DNA from: Cohnella sp. WQ 127256
GTDB taxonomy: Bacteria > Bacillota > Bacilli > Paenibacillales > Paenibacillaceae
Reading direction: 5' to 3'
Assembly: GCF_024519285.1 (NCBI RefSeq)
Contig: NZ_JAMZCY010000009.1
Coordinates: forward strand, 271,640-335,639
DNA: 64,000 nt
Part shown: positions 27,658 through 36,522 of the stretch, in pieces
Numbering within the stretch: the first letter of the stretch is position 1
Layout: the number at the start of each line of letters is the position of its first letter
Notes under the pieces: model-generated
What the model saw: the letters and a program-made list of their open reading frames with translations, nothing else
Databases searched by the model: none
What the model was told of the DNA's origin: nothing
Position numbers and translations under genes: made by a program

Positions 27658-28671
27658 TTAATTAGCTCGCGGTCCAGTTACCGAACGACGTACAATTAAT
27701 TCGTGCGGCAAAGTTACCTTAGCATTCTCCACAGTTTCCTTTTTCATCAACTTCGTAAGAAGTCTCATGGAAACGGCACCGATATCGTACATCGGTTGAG
27801 CGACTGTTGTAAGAAGAGGACGAACCATTGACGAGATCCGGCTATTATCAACACTAATAACCGACATATCTTCTGGAACGATTAATCCAGCATCCTGAAT
27901 GCAATGAACAGCTCCAATCGCCATCTCATCCGTAGCAGCGAATACAGCTGTCGGACGCTCAGGCAGATCAAGGAAATACTGCATAGCATCTATGCCTGAC
28001 TCGTATTTGTAATTGCCTACTCGCACGAAATCCTCACGATAAGGTAATCCAGCTTGCTCTAGCGCACGTTTGTATCCTTGGTAACGAGCATAACCGTTCG
28101 CTGGATCCTGTAACGTACCACTGATCATGGCTATCGATTTATGCCCTTCCGTAATAAGCTTAGTAACCGCATCGAATGCTGCGGCTTCATGGTCAATATC
28201 CACGGACGGAATTGTTCCCTTCTCGTCGGTTGTCGCACATAATACGACAGGAACGTGAGAAGTTTTGAAAGCTTGAATATGCTCGTCCGTCACAGCGCCC
28301 CCCATGAATAGCAAGCCATCGACTTGCTTCTCCAACAGCGTATTGACGACACGAATCTCTTTGTCTTTGCGTTTGTCCGCATTACAAAGAATAATATTGT
28401 AATGATACATATTAGCAATATCTTCAATTCCCCGTGCTACCTCAGCAAATAAAGCATTCGCTATATCGGGGATAACGACACCTACAGTTGTCGTTTTCTT
28501 GCTGGCTAGTCCTCTTGCAACCGCATTAGGACGGTAGCCGAGACGCTCAATAGCCTCGAATACCTTCTTACGAGTTTGCGGTTTAACATTTGGATTGTTG
28601 TTCACGACACGAGATACTGTCGCCATTGATACACCAGCTTCACGTGCCACGTCGTAAATGGTTACCGTCAC
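27658..28671 (-). CDS. ccpA: Catabolite control protein A
   Basis: 337 residues, LacI family. The DNA-binding part reads TIYDVAREAGVSMATVSRVV with hinge NAVARGLASKKTTTVGVV. The effector domain has VVIPDIANALFAEVARG and VPEDMSVISVDNSRISSM. CcpA bound to Ser46-phosphorylated HPr or Crh represses or activates catabolic genes at cre sites; likely targets in this window are acsA and acuA. The start is GTG at 28671 with GGAG 9 nt upstream. The neighbourhood acsA-acuA-acuC-ccpA-ytxJ agrees with the Bacillus arrangement. Confidence 0.95.
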   Translation of the reverse strand: MTVTIYDVAREAGVSMATVSRVVNNNPNVKPQTRKKVFEAIERLGYRPNAVARGLASKKTTTVGVVIPDIANALFAEVARGIEDIANMYHYNIILCNADKRKDKEIRVVNTLLEKQVDGLLFMGGAVTDEHIQAFKTSHVPVVLCATTDEKGTIPSVDIDHEAAAFDAVTKLITEGHKSIAMISGTLQDPANGYARYQGYKRALEQAGLPYREDFVRVGNYKYESGIDAMQYFLDLPERPTAVFAATDEMAIGAVHCIQDAGLIVPEDMSVISVDNSRISSMVRPLLTTVAQPMYDIGAVSMRLLTKLMKKETVENAKVTLPHELIVRRSVTGPRAN

Positions 28672-28800
28672 AATAATTCGCTCCAATGTTCATGACTGGA
28701 ATATAAGAACTAGTCCATTCATGGATTATTAAGGTAATCATACGACAAAACCACATGTTTAGCAATCTGACATGGGGTTATTGCGTGTATAAAGTCGAGA

Positions 28801-29160
28801 TTAGGTATCGCTTGCAGCGGATCCTAGCTTCTCTGACAGAAATGGATAAGTAATTTTCCAATGAGAAGTGTCCCAAACGGGTTGACCATCTTTGACTAGA
28901 ATGGCTTGAGGAGACGCATGCTTAATTCCTAATTGCTCTGCAATTGCATTGCTAACCGGACGGTCCTCAATGACATGAACGATTGCATAATCGACAGGAT
29001 TTGTTTTGTCATCTTCGATAAAATGCATCAATTCTTCGTGAGCACCTGCACTAACCGAGCAACTCGTACTATGTTTGAAAACAAGCAACGGCTTAGTGGA
29101 AGTACCCTTCAGCGCTTGTTCCCATTGTTCTAAAGATGTAAATTGTTGAATGTTCGCCAT
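28801..29160 (-). CDS. ytxJ: Monothiol bacilliredoxin (YtxJ/BrxC family)
   Basis: 119 residues, thioredoxin-like fold. The single redox cysteine is in FKHSTSCSVSAGAHEE near residue 34; later SPQAILVKDGQPVWDTSHW supplies the cis-Pro region. The family removes bacillithiol from oxidised protein thiols in the cytoplasm, which implies a bacillithiol-making host. AAGGAGG lies 8 nt before the ATG. It is upstream of ccpA, separated by 129 bp. Confidence 0.9.
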   Translation of the reverse strand: MANIQQFTSLEQWEQALKGTSTKPLLVFKHSTSCSVSAGAHEELMHFIEDDKTNPVDYAIVHVIEDRPVSNAIAEQLGIKHASPQAILVKDGQPVWDTSHWKITYPFLSEKLGSAASDT

Positions 29161-29221
29161 TATGCAGCCTCCTTGAAGATCAATATTATCATCGTATCAG
29201 AAAAAAGTTTCTTTCGCAAAA

Positions 29222-29245
29222 AAAACAGGGGAAATCCCCCGTTTT
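29222..29245 (-). terminator. Terminator of the CxC...CxxC protein gene
   Basis: On the minus strand AAAACGGGGG-ATTT-CCCCTGTTTT followed by more T residues. Confidence 0.85.
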
Positions 29246-29249
29246 TTCA

Positions 29250-29720
29250 CTATGATATGTATTTGGTACTTAGCTGCGATAACCGGATATGTAATTCTTT
29301 CTTCCAGGCCTCGTCCTCTAGTGAAGATGCAATTAACCATAAATCTAACAATTGATTAACTCGCTCCTCAGTTGCTTTCGCAATAACTGCCGCTTGCAGT
29401 GTCTTAGACAAGTTCAAGGCTTCTGAAAGAACACCAGCCCATTCATGAACTTGATCGAAAGGGATACTATGGGGAGCAGGTCTAGCTCCTAATTGTCCGA
29501 CCAGTCGCCCAACGTCCTCCTTCACAGCAGGAAACACATCATTTCGGCCACACGCCGAGCAATTGTAAACGGGGACATTGTTAATATTAACTTTTCTAGC
29601 GAAAATAACGGTGCGGAGCATGAGATTCATTTGTCCTCCGCAGGAGCATGATTTCAGCAACGGGACCCACTCCTTATAATCAAAGAGCCTATTCGATACA
29701 TATTCGTGCCGTTGATTCAT
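29250..29720 (-). CDS. Uncharacterised protein with putative zinc-binding cysteines
   Basis: 156 residues. LKSCSCGGQM and YNCSACGRND form a four-cysteine pair of knuckles in the N-terminal half, spaced as in YgiT-type zinc fingers. The C-terminal half is helical (VHEWAGVLSEALNL, VNQLLDLWLIASSLEDE). I recognise no named family; a DNA- or protein-binding role is only a guess. It follows the VanZ gene by 13 bp, so they are probably co-transcribed. Confidence 0.65.
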   Translation of the reverse strand: MNQRHEYVSNRLFDYKEWVPLLKSCSCGGQMNLMLRTVIFARKVNINNVPVYNCSACGRNDVFPAVKEDVGRLVGQLGARPAPHSIPFDQVHEWAGVLSEALNLSKTLQAAVIAKATEERVNQLLDLWLIASSLEDEAWKKELHIRLSQLSTKYIS

Positions 29721-29733
29721 TAATCCTGCAAAA

Positions 29734-30153
29734 TTAAGAGGTGTATTTTCTGGGATTTCGCCTAATTAATAGGGTGTAAATAAGCAGAACTAGTAAGCTA
29801 GCAACACCCGCTCCGATCCCATCGTGTAGCAGATCAAGTGGATCAGGCGTCCGCATAGGAACAAAGGATTGATGCCATTCATCCGTGAGCCCATACACAA
29901 CACAAATGACGATATTCAACAAACAGCCTGTCCATGTCGCTGCCCGTTTACCCATCGCAAAAGCAATCGTTAAGCCGAGAATAAAATAAGCGACATAATG
30001 CATGGGATTGAAATCAGCTAAACCAGGCAGCCATTTCTGAACCCATGGCAGTACGCTGTCTAATTGATCACCGCTCCGCGATGAGGAGATAAATATAGCT
30101 AACATGCAGAGGATAGCCGGAATGTACCTCCATATTTTCGACAAAGTGATCAA
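29734..30153 (-). CDS. VanZ-like family membrane protein
   Basis: 139 residues with four hydrophobic segments. The VanZ signature is clear: FISSSRSGDQL after the first helix, HYVAYFILGLTIAF, and YGLTDEWHQSFVPMR with PDPLDLLHDGIGA. VanZ proteins are linked to low-level teicoplanin resistance and other envelope functions; the actual activity is not known. First gene of a two-gene unit with the cysteine-knuckle protein. Confidence 0.88.
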   Translation of the reverse strand: MITLSKIWRYIPAILCMLAIFISSSRSGDQLDSVLPWVQKWLPGLADFNPMHYVAYFILGLTIAFAMGKRAATWTGCLLNIVICVVYGLTDEWHQSFVPMRTPDPLDLLHDGIGAGVASLLVLLIYTLLIRRNPRKYTS

Positions 30154-30252
30154 CTCCTTATTATTACATGTTATAAACGTGAAGGAATGCTGATGATTTG
30201 GTACAATAGATTATTGATCTAACTATGAGATCATGAATGGAGGATTCGATTA

Positions 30253-30774
30253 ATGACTGAAGTTAAAAGAGTCGTGTGCTTACTAGATGACGAGTTTGAA
30301 GATTTGGAGCTATGGTATCCGGTGTATCGCTTGCGCGAAGAAGGCGCCGAAGTGCTCTACGCGGGTCCGGAAAAAGGTCGCAAGCACATCGGTAAATATG
30401 GTGTGCCTGCTGTGGCGGATATTTCATATGACGAGCTGAATGCAGATCAATTCGATGGACTTCTTGTGCCAGGAGGCTGGGCTCCGGACAAAATCCGTAG
30501 AGATGAGAGAGTGCTTAATTTCGTACGCAAGATGAATGAATCCAACAAACCCATCGGACAAATCTGCCATGCAGGATGGGTACTCATCTCCGCAAAAATA
30601 TTGGAGGGCAGAACCGTTACCTCTACTCCTGGAATTCGCGATGATATGGAGAACGCCGGATCGATTTGGCTCGACGAAGCCGTCGTTATCGACCGGAACA
30701 TCGTATCGGCTCGGAGACCCCCTGATCTTCCGCCATACGCGAAAGCATTCTGCGACTTGCTGTTCGGTCGTTAA
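30253..30774 (+). CDS. DJ-1/PfpI family protein
   Basis: 173 residues. VCLLDDEFEDLELWYPVYRL at the start, nucleophile elbow GQICHAGWVLISA with the conserved Cys near residue 103, and an acidic residue in the LDDEFED region. The family includes cysteine peptidases, glyoxalases and chaperones acting on glycated molecules; which applies here is not known. Single gene, AATGGAGG site upstream, own terminator. Confidence 0.9.
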   Translation: MTEVKRVVCLLDDEFEDLELWYPVYRLREEGAEVLYAGPEKGRKHIGKYGVPAVADISYDELNADQFDGLLVPGGWAPDKIRRDERVLNFVRKMNESNKPIGQICHAGWVLISAKILEGRTVTSTPGIRDDMENAGSIWLDEAVVIDRNIVSARRPPDLPPYAKAFCDLLFGR

Positions 30775-30782
30775 TCAAGATG

Positions 30783-30834
30783 AGCCTCCATACCGCAATA
30801 GCATCCAATGGATCTATTCGTATGGAGGCTTTTA
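30783..30834. terminator. Terminator between the PfpI gene and ptsI
   Basis: AGCCTCCATAC pairs with GTATGGAGGCT around a 28-nt loop that has its own weak pairing; T-rich on the plus side. Confidence 0.7.
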
Positions 30835-30840
30835 TTAATC

Positions 30841-32595
30841 TTATAAGAGCGGGTGCATATGATTTGGTGCGAGAGCCGCTTCGGCATGGAATTGATGAGT
30901 GAGAGCGCGGATTTCAACAGCCGTTTTACACCGGAACAATTCCTCAAGCAATATGCGGCAATCTGCTGCCTTTGTTCTGAGCATACTCTCTTTAACTGGC
31001 AATATCGCCTGTGCCGACAAGCTTAACTCCTCAATACCTAGACCTAACCATATCGGAAGCGCGTTTACATCCCCCGCTAGCTCTCCACAAATGCTAACCG
31101 GTATTCCTTGCGCCTTAGCTGCATTCGTAACTGTACGAATCATACGTAAGATAGTCGGGTGAAACGGTTCATACATATGGCTAATTTTCTCATTCATCCG
31201 ATCAACTGCCAACGTAAATTGAATCAAGTCGTTCGTGCCGATACTGAAAAAAGATACTTCTTCAGCCAGCAAATCCGCAATCATTACAGCAGCAGGAACT
31301 TCAATCATGATACCTGCCTTCGTATCCAATCGATAGGGCTTTCCTTCAACGGATAACTCTCGCTTTGCCTCGGCAAGTACTTCATTGGCTTCGCGCACCT
31401 CATCTAGGGACGTGATGAGCGGGTACATGATCTGTACATCCCCATATTCAGAAGCGCGAAGAATAGCACGCAGTTGAGTCTTAAACAAATCCTTACGCTC
31501 AAGACTGAAGCGAATCGCCCGGAATCCGAGGAAGGGATTTTCCTCTTCTGGTAATTCGTAATAATCAAGCTGCTTATCCCCGCCAATATCCAAAGTACGA
31601 ATAATGACCGTTTCTCCCTTAAGCTTCTGTGCTACAGCCCGGTAGACCTCGAATTGTTCTTCCTCAGAAGGGAAACGACCGCGATCCATATAGAGAAATT
31701 CAGTTCGAAATAACCCCACACCCTCAGCACCATTGCTTAACGCTGCCTCCAGTTCCTTCAAAGAACTAATATTCGCGGCTAGTGTCAAGCTGACACCATC
31801 CTGAGTAACGGAAGGAACTTCAGCAATGGTTAGTAACTGCTCACGTGCGACGTTCTGACGCTTCCTCATCTCTGTATAACGGGAAACCATTTCCGAGCTT
31901 GGCTCGACTTGAAGCAGCCCGGTTACTCCGTCAATGATCAGGAGGTCACCAGTTCCAATTGGCTGCTCTAGCTTTCCCTCCACACCCATCACCATCGGAA
32001 TGCCAAAAGCTCTTGCCATAATCGCGGCATGCGAGGTAGGACTCCCCACCATTGTAACGATTCCTAGAACAAGCTCCGGCTTTAAGTGTACTAGCTGTGA
32101 GGGAGAGAGCTCTCGCACGACGAGAACGAAAGGCTGAGTATCTTCTGGCAATGAAATATCAGGTACACCCAACAAGTGCTTAAGCAGTCGATTTCCAACG
32201 TCTTTAATATCTATTGCGCGCTCTTTCATATACTCGTCGTCTAAGAGATCAAACATAGTGACAAAGTGATCAATTGCTTCCTTAACAGCTACCTCGGCAA
32301 CTTTATATTGTCTTTGAATGATGCCTTGAATTTCGTTCATGAATACCGGATCTTCGAGAATAGCCAGATGCGCGTCGAATATGCTCGCTTCCTCGGAGCC
32401 TACAACCTCGTCCAGTTCTGTTCTCATTTGGTTGATCTCTGTTTTGGAACGGTCGATCCCCTCATACAAACGATCGAACTCTTTAGCCAGGTCTGCCACA
32501 TCTATTTTCTGATCCGGTAGCTCCCATTCCCAGTGCGGTAATACAAACGCTTTTCCTATGGCAATTCCTTGCGAGGCCCCTAACGCTTGAATCAT
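30841..32595 (-). CDS. ptsI: PTS enzyme I (phosphoenolpyruvate-protein phosphotransferase)
   Basis: 584 residues. The phosphorylated histidine sits in VGSPTSHAAIMARAFGIP near residue 190. PEP-binding signatures follow: GLFRTEFLYMDR, DIGGDKQLDYY, GTNDLIQFTLAVDR and the cysteine in ISICGE-like VSICGELAG. It passes phosphate from PEP to HPr. The ATG overlaps the stop of the EIICBA gene by four bases (ATGA), so the two are translated together. A ptsH gene is not next to it. Confidence 0.95.
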   Translation of the reverse strand: MIQALGASQGIAIGKAFVLPHWEWELPDQKIDVADLAKEFDRLYEGIDRSKTEINQMRTELDEVVGSEEASIFDAHLAILEDPVFMNEIQGIIQRQYKVAEVAVKEAIDHFVTMFDLLDDEYMKERAIDIKDVGNRLLKHLLGVPDISLPEDTQPFVLVVRELSPSQLVHLKPELVLGIVTMVGSPTSHAAIMARAFGIPMVMGVEGKLEQPIGTGDLLIIDGVTGLLQVEPSSEMVSRYTEMRKRQNVAREQLLTIAEVPSVTQDGVSLTLAANISSLKELEAALSNGAEGVGLFRTEFLYMDRGRFPSEEEQFEVYRAVAQKLKGETVIIRTLDIGGDKQLDYYELPEEENPFLGFRAIRFSLERKDLFKTQLRAILRASEYGDVQIMYPLITSLDEVREANEVLAEAKRELSVEGKPYRLDTKAGIMIEVPAAVMIADLLAEEVSFFSIGTNDLIQFTLAVDRMNEKISHMYEPFHPTILRMIRTVTNAAKAQGIPVSICGELAGDVNALPIWLGLGIEELSLSAQAILPVKESMLRTKAADCRILLEELFRCKTAVEIRALTHQFHAEAALAPNHMHPLL

Positions 32596-34481
32596 TTCCC
32601 CGCCCCCTTTTTCTCTCTCTCGTGTACGACAACCGACATCACTGCAGCTTGACCCTTCTTGACCACCTTAAACGGAGCAAAGCGCCAAGATTTTACGATA
32701 TCGCTGTTCGTAATGACCATTGGTGTAGCTAGTGACTTCGCGTGCTGCTTTAAGGTTGGAAGATGGAATTTCAGCAGAGGCTGGCCCGGCGATACTTCAT
32801 CCCCCATCTTGACGAGTATCGTAAATCCTTTCCCTTCAAGTTGCGAGGTGTTAATGCCGACATGTAGCAGAACTTCCAGGCCATCCTTCGTTAATATCCC
32901 AATCGCATGCAAGGAAGGATGGATATGTATGATTTTTCCTTGGATTGGTGCAACCAGTTCTCCTTTGTCTGGTATAAACGCCACGCCTCTTCCAACGAGC
33001 CGTTGAGCGAATATCGGATCGTCAACTTCCTCCAGAGGGATCATCCTACCTTGTACGGGGGAATGGAATTGAATTTGTTGTACGTCCATCTGCATGTGTT
33101 TGTGAATCTCTTCACGGATAAGCTCCGAGAAGGTCCCGAACACGACTTGCACATGTCCTCCTCCAAGCCTTATGACCCCAGCAGCTCCAAGGTGGCGCAA
33201 GGATTGCGAATCGACTTTACGATCATCCTCCAGTGTAAGCCGAAGCCGAGTTATGCAAGCTTCAAGTCGGACAATGTTCTCTTTGCCTCCTAAAGCCTGC
33301 AAGATGAGAGGTGACCGGTAAGGAATGTCTCCTGCCCAATCGTCTAGCCTCGTAGCGTCTTCACGACCAGGCGTTGCCAATTGGAAGCGACGAATGCTCC
33401 ATCGGAACAGTACGTAATACAGCAGTCCGACGGCGATCCCAATCGGAATGAGCAGCCAGCCTCTATGAGCCAATGGCATATTAACTAAGTATTCCAAAGC
33501 GCCTGCCGAGAATGTAAAGCCGTGATGAATATCTAGCTCATATACGAGCCACATGATACCTCCAGACAAGAGAGCATGCACGAGAAATAAATAAGGAGCA
33601 ACGAACAAGAAAGCAAATTCTACGGGCTCCGTTACGCCTGTAAGAAAGGAGCCAAGCGCGGCAACCCGAAATTGCTTGCTTGTCTTCGGTTTCAAGTCCT
33701 CTCGCGCCTCATGAATGATTGCAAAGGCGATCGCTGGCAACGCGAACATCATCGTTGGATACAATCCAGCCATAAAAATACCTGCGGTAGGGTCTCCCGC
33801 AAAGAATCGTGGTAAATCTCCAAAAAATACGGTCCCATCTACACCATCGTATTCGCCAACCTGGAACCAAAAGATGTGATTTAACAAGTGGTGGAGGCCA
33901 AAAGCCACCAATATACGGTGTAAAAACCCATATAGGAATACGCCAAAGCCACCCGCTGTATCTACAAGAGTTCCCGCAGATTCAGCCCAGCTTTTCAAAC
34001 CTTCACCCGTCCCAATCATGATCCATGCAAAGGCAAGCGAAACGACGCTCATGAACAGTGGAACAAACCGGGCGCCCCCGAAAAACTGCAAAAATTCAGG
34101 GAGCTGAAACGATTTGAATCGATCATGCGCCCATCCAGAAATAATACCGATGACGGCACCTGCGAACATCGATGGTTGTACACCATTAGGATCGTAGGTA
34201 TGGGTAACGATATGGAAAATAAACATCCCCGTTAGCGCGGCCATACCGGCTGTAGCGGTTTGATTAGACATTCCAAGCGCTATCCCAATTGCGAATATGT
34301 ACGGAATGTACTGAAATATTGCCATACCCGCAGCATGTAACATTTCCGGAACTTGCTCAGACACACCAAACGAATCCCAAGGTATTCGTGCTAGCATTAG
34401 GAATATAGCAGCAGCCGGAAGCACTGTCATGGGCAGCATCATGGCGCGACCTAGTCTTTGGAGATAGCCTATTCCATACAA
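32592..34481 (-). CDS. nagE: PTS permease EIICBA, N-acetylglucosamine type
   Basis: 629 residues with all three domains. IIC, about 1-375, has some ten membrane segments and LHHLLNHIFWFQVGEY followed by FFGDLPRFFAGDPTAG, which I associate with GlcNAc rather than glucose permeases. IIB, about 400-475, carries the phosphocysteine in RLEACITRLRLTL. IIA, about 495-620, carries the phosphohistidine in VLLHVGINTSQLEG. It imports and phosphorylates the sugar. The start is TTG at 34481 with GGAGGGGG upstream. A long imperfect palindrome fills the upstream region. Glucose as substrate cannot be excluded. Confidence 0.85.
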   Translation of the reverse strand: MYGIGYLQRLGRAMMLPMTVLPAAAIFLMLARIPWDSFGVSEQVPEMLHAAGMAIFQYIPYIFAIGIALGMSNQTATAGMAALTGMFIFHIVTHTYDPNGVQPSMFAGAVIGIISGWAHDRFKSFQLPEFLQFFGGARFVPLFMSVVSLAFAWIMIGTGEGLKSWAESAGTLVDTAGGFGVFLYGFLHRILVAFGLHHLLNHIFWFQVGEYDGVDGTVFFGDLPRFFAGDPTAGIFMAGLYPTMMFALPAIAFAIIHEAREDLKPKTSKQFRVAALGSFLTGVTEPVEFAFLFVAPYLFLVHALLSGGIMWLVYELDIHHGFTFSAGALEYLVNMPLAHRGWLLIPIGIAVGLLYYVLFRWSIRRFQLATPGREDATRLDDWAGDIPYRSPLILQALGGKENIVRLEACITRLRLTLEDDRKVDSQSLRHLGAAGVIRLGGGHVQVVFGTFSELIREEIHKHMQMDVQQIQFHSPVQGRMIPLEEVDDPIFAQRLVGRGVAFIPDKGELVAPIQGKIIHIHPSLHAIGILTKDGLEVLLHVGINTSQLEGKGFTILVKMGDEVSPGQPLLKFHLPTLKQHAKSLATPMVITNSDIVKSWRFAPFKVVKKGQAAVMSVVVHEREKKGAGK

Positions 34482-34515
34482 GTGGTGTCCCCCTCCTTTC
34501 CGATGGGTAAATTAC

Positions 34516-34709
34516 TTGGTTTAAACAAAAAGATATAGATAATCACATATAGAGGACGACGATATACCTCCTTCCAGCCGCTTGCTCTCCACCCATTGCC
34601 TCGATGAAATTAAGTGGTGGCAATGGGCTCCAAGAGGCGGACGTAAACTCTTACAGGAGATATATCTCTGTCCCTTTTTTATGATTATCTATATAGACTT
34701 TTAAACCAA
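34516..34709. repeat. 194-bp imperfect palindrome upstream of the PTS operon
   Basis: The outer arms 34516-34545 and 34682-34709 are inverted copies (shared TTGGTTTAAA and ATATAGATAATCA). Inside, GGACGACGATATACCTCC and GGAGATATATCTCTGTCC pair imperfectly, and the core CCCATTGCC/GGCAATGGG (34598-34632) pairs again. The whole could fold into one long hairpin in the PTS leader, ending 15-20 nt before the ribosome binding site, with a TCTTTTTGTTT tract on the minus strand. It could be a MITE-like insertion or a regulatory leader. Confidence 0.65.
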
Positions 34710-34744
34710 ATCTTTTCCCATTGCCGATTTTTTAAATAAAAGAT

Positions 34745-35173
34745 TTAAGATTTCCCGTTAGGGAGGAGGATGGAGTCCTCCACTTTGATGCAGCGGTCCA
34801 TAATGATACGAAGACCACCTTCGGTAGCAATCGTAGCGGCTTCTTCGTTAGAGATGCCTAGCTGAAGCCAGAGTACTTTGGCTCCGACTGCAACAGCGTC
34901 TGTTGCAATTGGCGGGGTATGCTCAGGACGACGGAAGACGTTGACGATATCTATTGGAACTGGTACATCCTTTAAGGAGGCGTAGCTAGTCTCTCCTAGA
35001 ATAGAAGTTGCGTTCGGGTTGACCGGAATGATCTTGTAGCCCTTATGCTGCATAGCTTCAGAAACCATGTAAGAAACCTTGGATGGATCGTCTGATAGTC
35101 CCACTACAGCGATTGTTTGTGAATCCACCAAAATTTGTTTGATCTCTTCACGGGACGGATGAACGTACGACAT
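34745..35173 (-). CDS. CoA-binding domain protein (YccU-like)
   Basis: 142 residues forming one Rossmann-like CoA-binding domain: TIAVVGLSDDPSKVSYMVSE, IIPVNPNATSILGE, VDIVNVFRRPEHTPP (as IDIVNVFRRPE) and LWLQLGISNEEAA. Related to the N-terminal part of succinyl-CoA synthetase alpha. The cellular role is unknown. It ends one short gap after aroA (35 bp) on the same strand. Confidence 0.9.
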   Translation of the reverse strand: MSYVHPSREEIKQILVDSQTIAVVGLSDDPSKVSYMVSEAMQHKGYKIIPVNPNATSILGETSYASLKDVPVPIDIVNVFRRPEHTPPIATDAVAVGAKVLWLQLGISNEEAATIATEGGLRIIMDRCIKVEDSILLPNGKS

Positions 35174-35207
35174 AGTAACAGCCTCCTCTTATCGAATATC
35201 GTTTATT

Positions 35208-36500
35208 TTAGTTTACCCACTCGACTTTAGCTCCAAGCGATTTCAGGTGATCGAAATAGATCGGGTAAGATTTCGCAACATGATGCGCGTCTCTGATGCG
35301 GATCGGCTGAGCGGAACGTAGGCCAACAATTGTTAGCGCCATGATAACCCGATGATCGTAGTGTGCATCGATTTCAACGCCGCCTTCTACACCTTCTGGA
35401 CGACCGTGAACAATGATTTCGTCCTGCTTCTCTTCTACACGGGCACCCGCTTTGCGCAATTCTGCTAAGTAATCCGTAATCCGATCACACTCTTTGTATC
35501 GCAAATTTTCAACATTATAGAAACGGGAGGTTCCCTCTGCGAACACAGCTGCAGCAACCATAGCTAACACACCATCGGTAAACTCATCTCCATCGAATTC
35601 ACCTGCAGTAAGACGTCCGTTACCTTTCACATGAACGATACCGTTCTCGTGAGTAAGCGGAACATTCATCGCTCGTAACACATCCACTACAGCCCGCTCG
35701 CCCTGCTTGCTGTCTTCCATAAGGCGATGAACGATCACATCGGATTCCGTTACCGATGCTGCAGCCAGAATGGCTGCGGAGCCAGGATAGTCTCCTTGAA
35801 CCGTGTAGGTTTGCGCTTTGTACTTCTGCTTCCCTGGAATGCGGTAGTGCATAAGGTCCTCGGAAGCCTCGACGATAATTCCCGCTTGCGCAAGAACCTC
35901 TAGCGTTTGCCCGATGACGACTTTGGATTTCAGGTCGTGCAACACTTCAATTTCGCTATCCTCATCAAGAAGAGGAGTCACGAACAATAACGAGCTTAGG
36001 AATTGAGAGCTTACATTACCCGAAACTTGGATTTTGCCACCACGTGGGTTTCCGCCTTTGATCGTCATTGGCAATCTTCCATTTTGGTGATCAATCGTTA
36101 CGCCCATACTTTCCAACGCGACGATCAAATCGTCATGCGGTCTTTTGCCAAGGGACTCAGGGTACGCATTGACGAAATGAACTTCTGGTAACAATGCCGC
36201 AACCGACATAATGAAGCGAAGCACGGCTCCCGCATTTCCTACATTTAATTCCTTAGTCATACGTGGATGACGACCGAATCCAGTAATGACGATTTTCTCG
36301 TCATCCTCTTCTACGATTGCTCCTAGATCACGGATACAGCGACGCATGGCTTCTCCATCCTCACTGTGGGCAGGAAATAGAATCGTGCTAGTCCCTTCTG
36401 CAAGTGCAGACACAAGCAAATAACGGGTTGTATAGTTTTTGGAGGATAATGCTTGAATTTCGCCTTTAAGACTTCCTGTAGGGGTTACGATCATATCCAT
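35208..36500 (-). CDS. aroA: EPSP synthase (3-phosphoshikimate 1-carboxyvinyltransferase) with divergent PEP loop
   Basis: 430 residues, full length. The enzyme transfers the enolpyruvyl group of PEP to shikimate 3-phosphate in the aromatic pathway. Conserved: the lysine in SSKNYTTRYLL, the Asp in EFTDGVLAM, LRYKECDRI, HYDHRVIMAL and HVAKSYPIYFDHL. Unusual: the PEP/glyphosate loop reads GNAGAVLRF rather than GNAGTAMRP of class I or GNSGTTIRL of class II, and the N-terminal SxSNR/SISHR motif reads NYTTR. Co-directional with the CoA-binding and crcB genes; aroK lies 1.2 kb upstream. Confidence 0.9.
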   Translation of the reverse strand: MDMIVTPTGSLKGEIQALSSKNYTTRYLLVSALAEGTSTILFPAHSEDGEAMRRCIRDLGAIVEEDDEKIVITGFGRHPRMTKELNVGNAGAVLRFIMSVAALLPEVHFVNAYPESLGKRPHDDLIVALESMGVTIDHQNGRLPMTIKGGNPRGGKIQVSGNVSSQFLSSLLFVTPLLDEDSEIEVLHDLKSKVVIGQTLEVLAQAGIIVEASEDLMHYRIPGKQKYKAQTYTVQGDYPGSAAILAAASVTESDVIVHRLMEDSKQGERAVVDVLRAMNVPLTHENGIVHVKGNGRLTAGEFDGDEFTDGVLAMVAAAVFAEGTSRFYNVENLRYKECDRITDYLAELRKAGARVEEKQDEIIVHGRPEGVEGGVEIDAHYDHRVIMALTIVGLRSAQPIRIRDAHHVAKSYPIYFDHLKSLGAKVEWVN

Positions 36501-36522
36501 TAATAAACACGCTCCTTAGAAA

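Noticed and set aside
34482..34744. RAT antiterminator for a GlcT/LicT protein
   Set aside because: No GGATTGTTACTG-like sequence or overlapping terminator of that type, and no antiterminator gene nearby.
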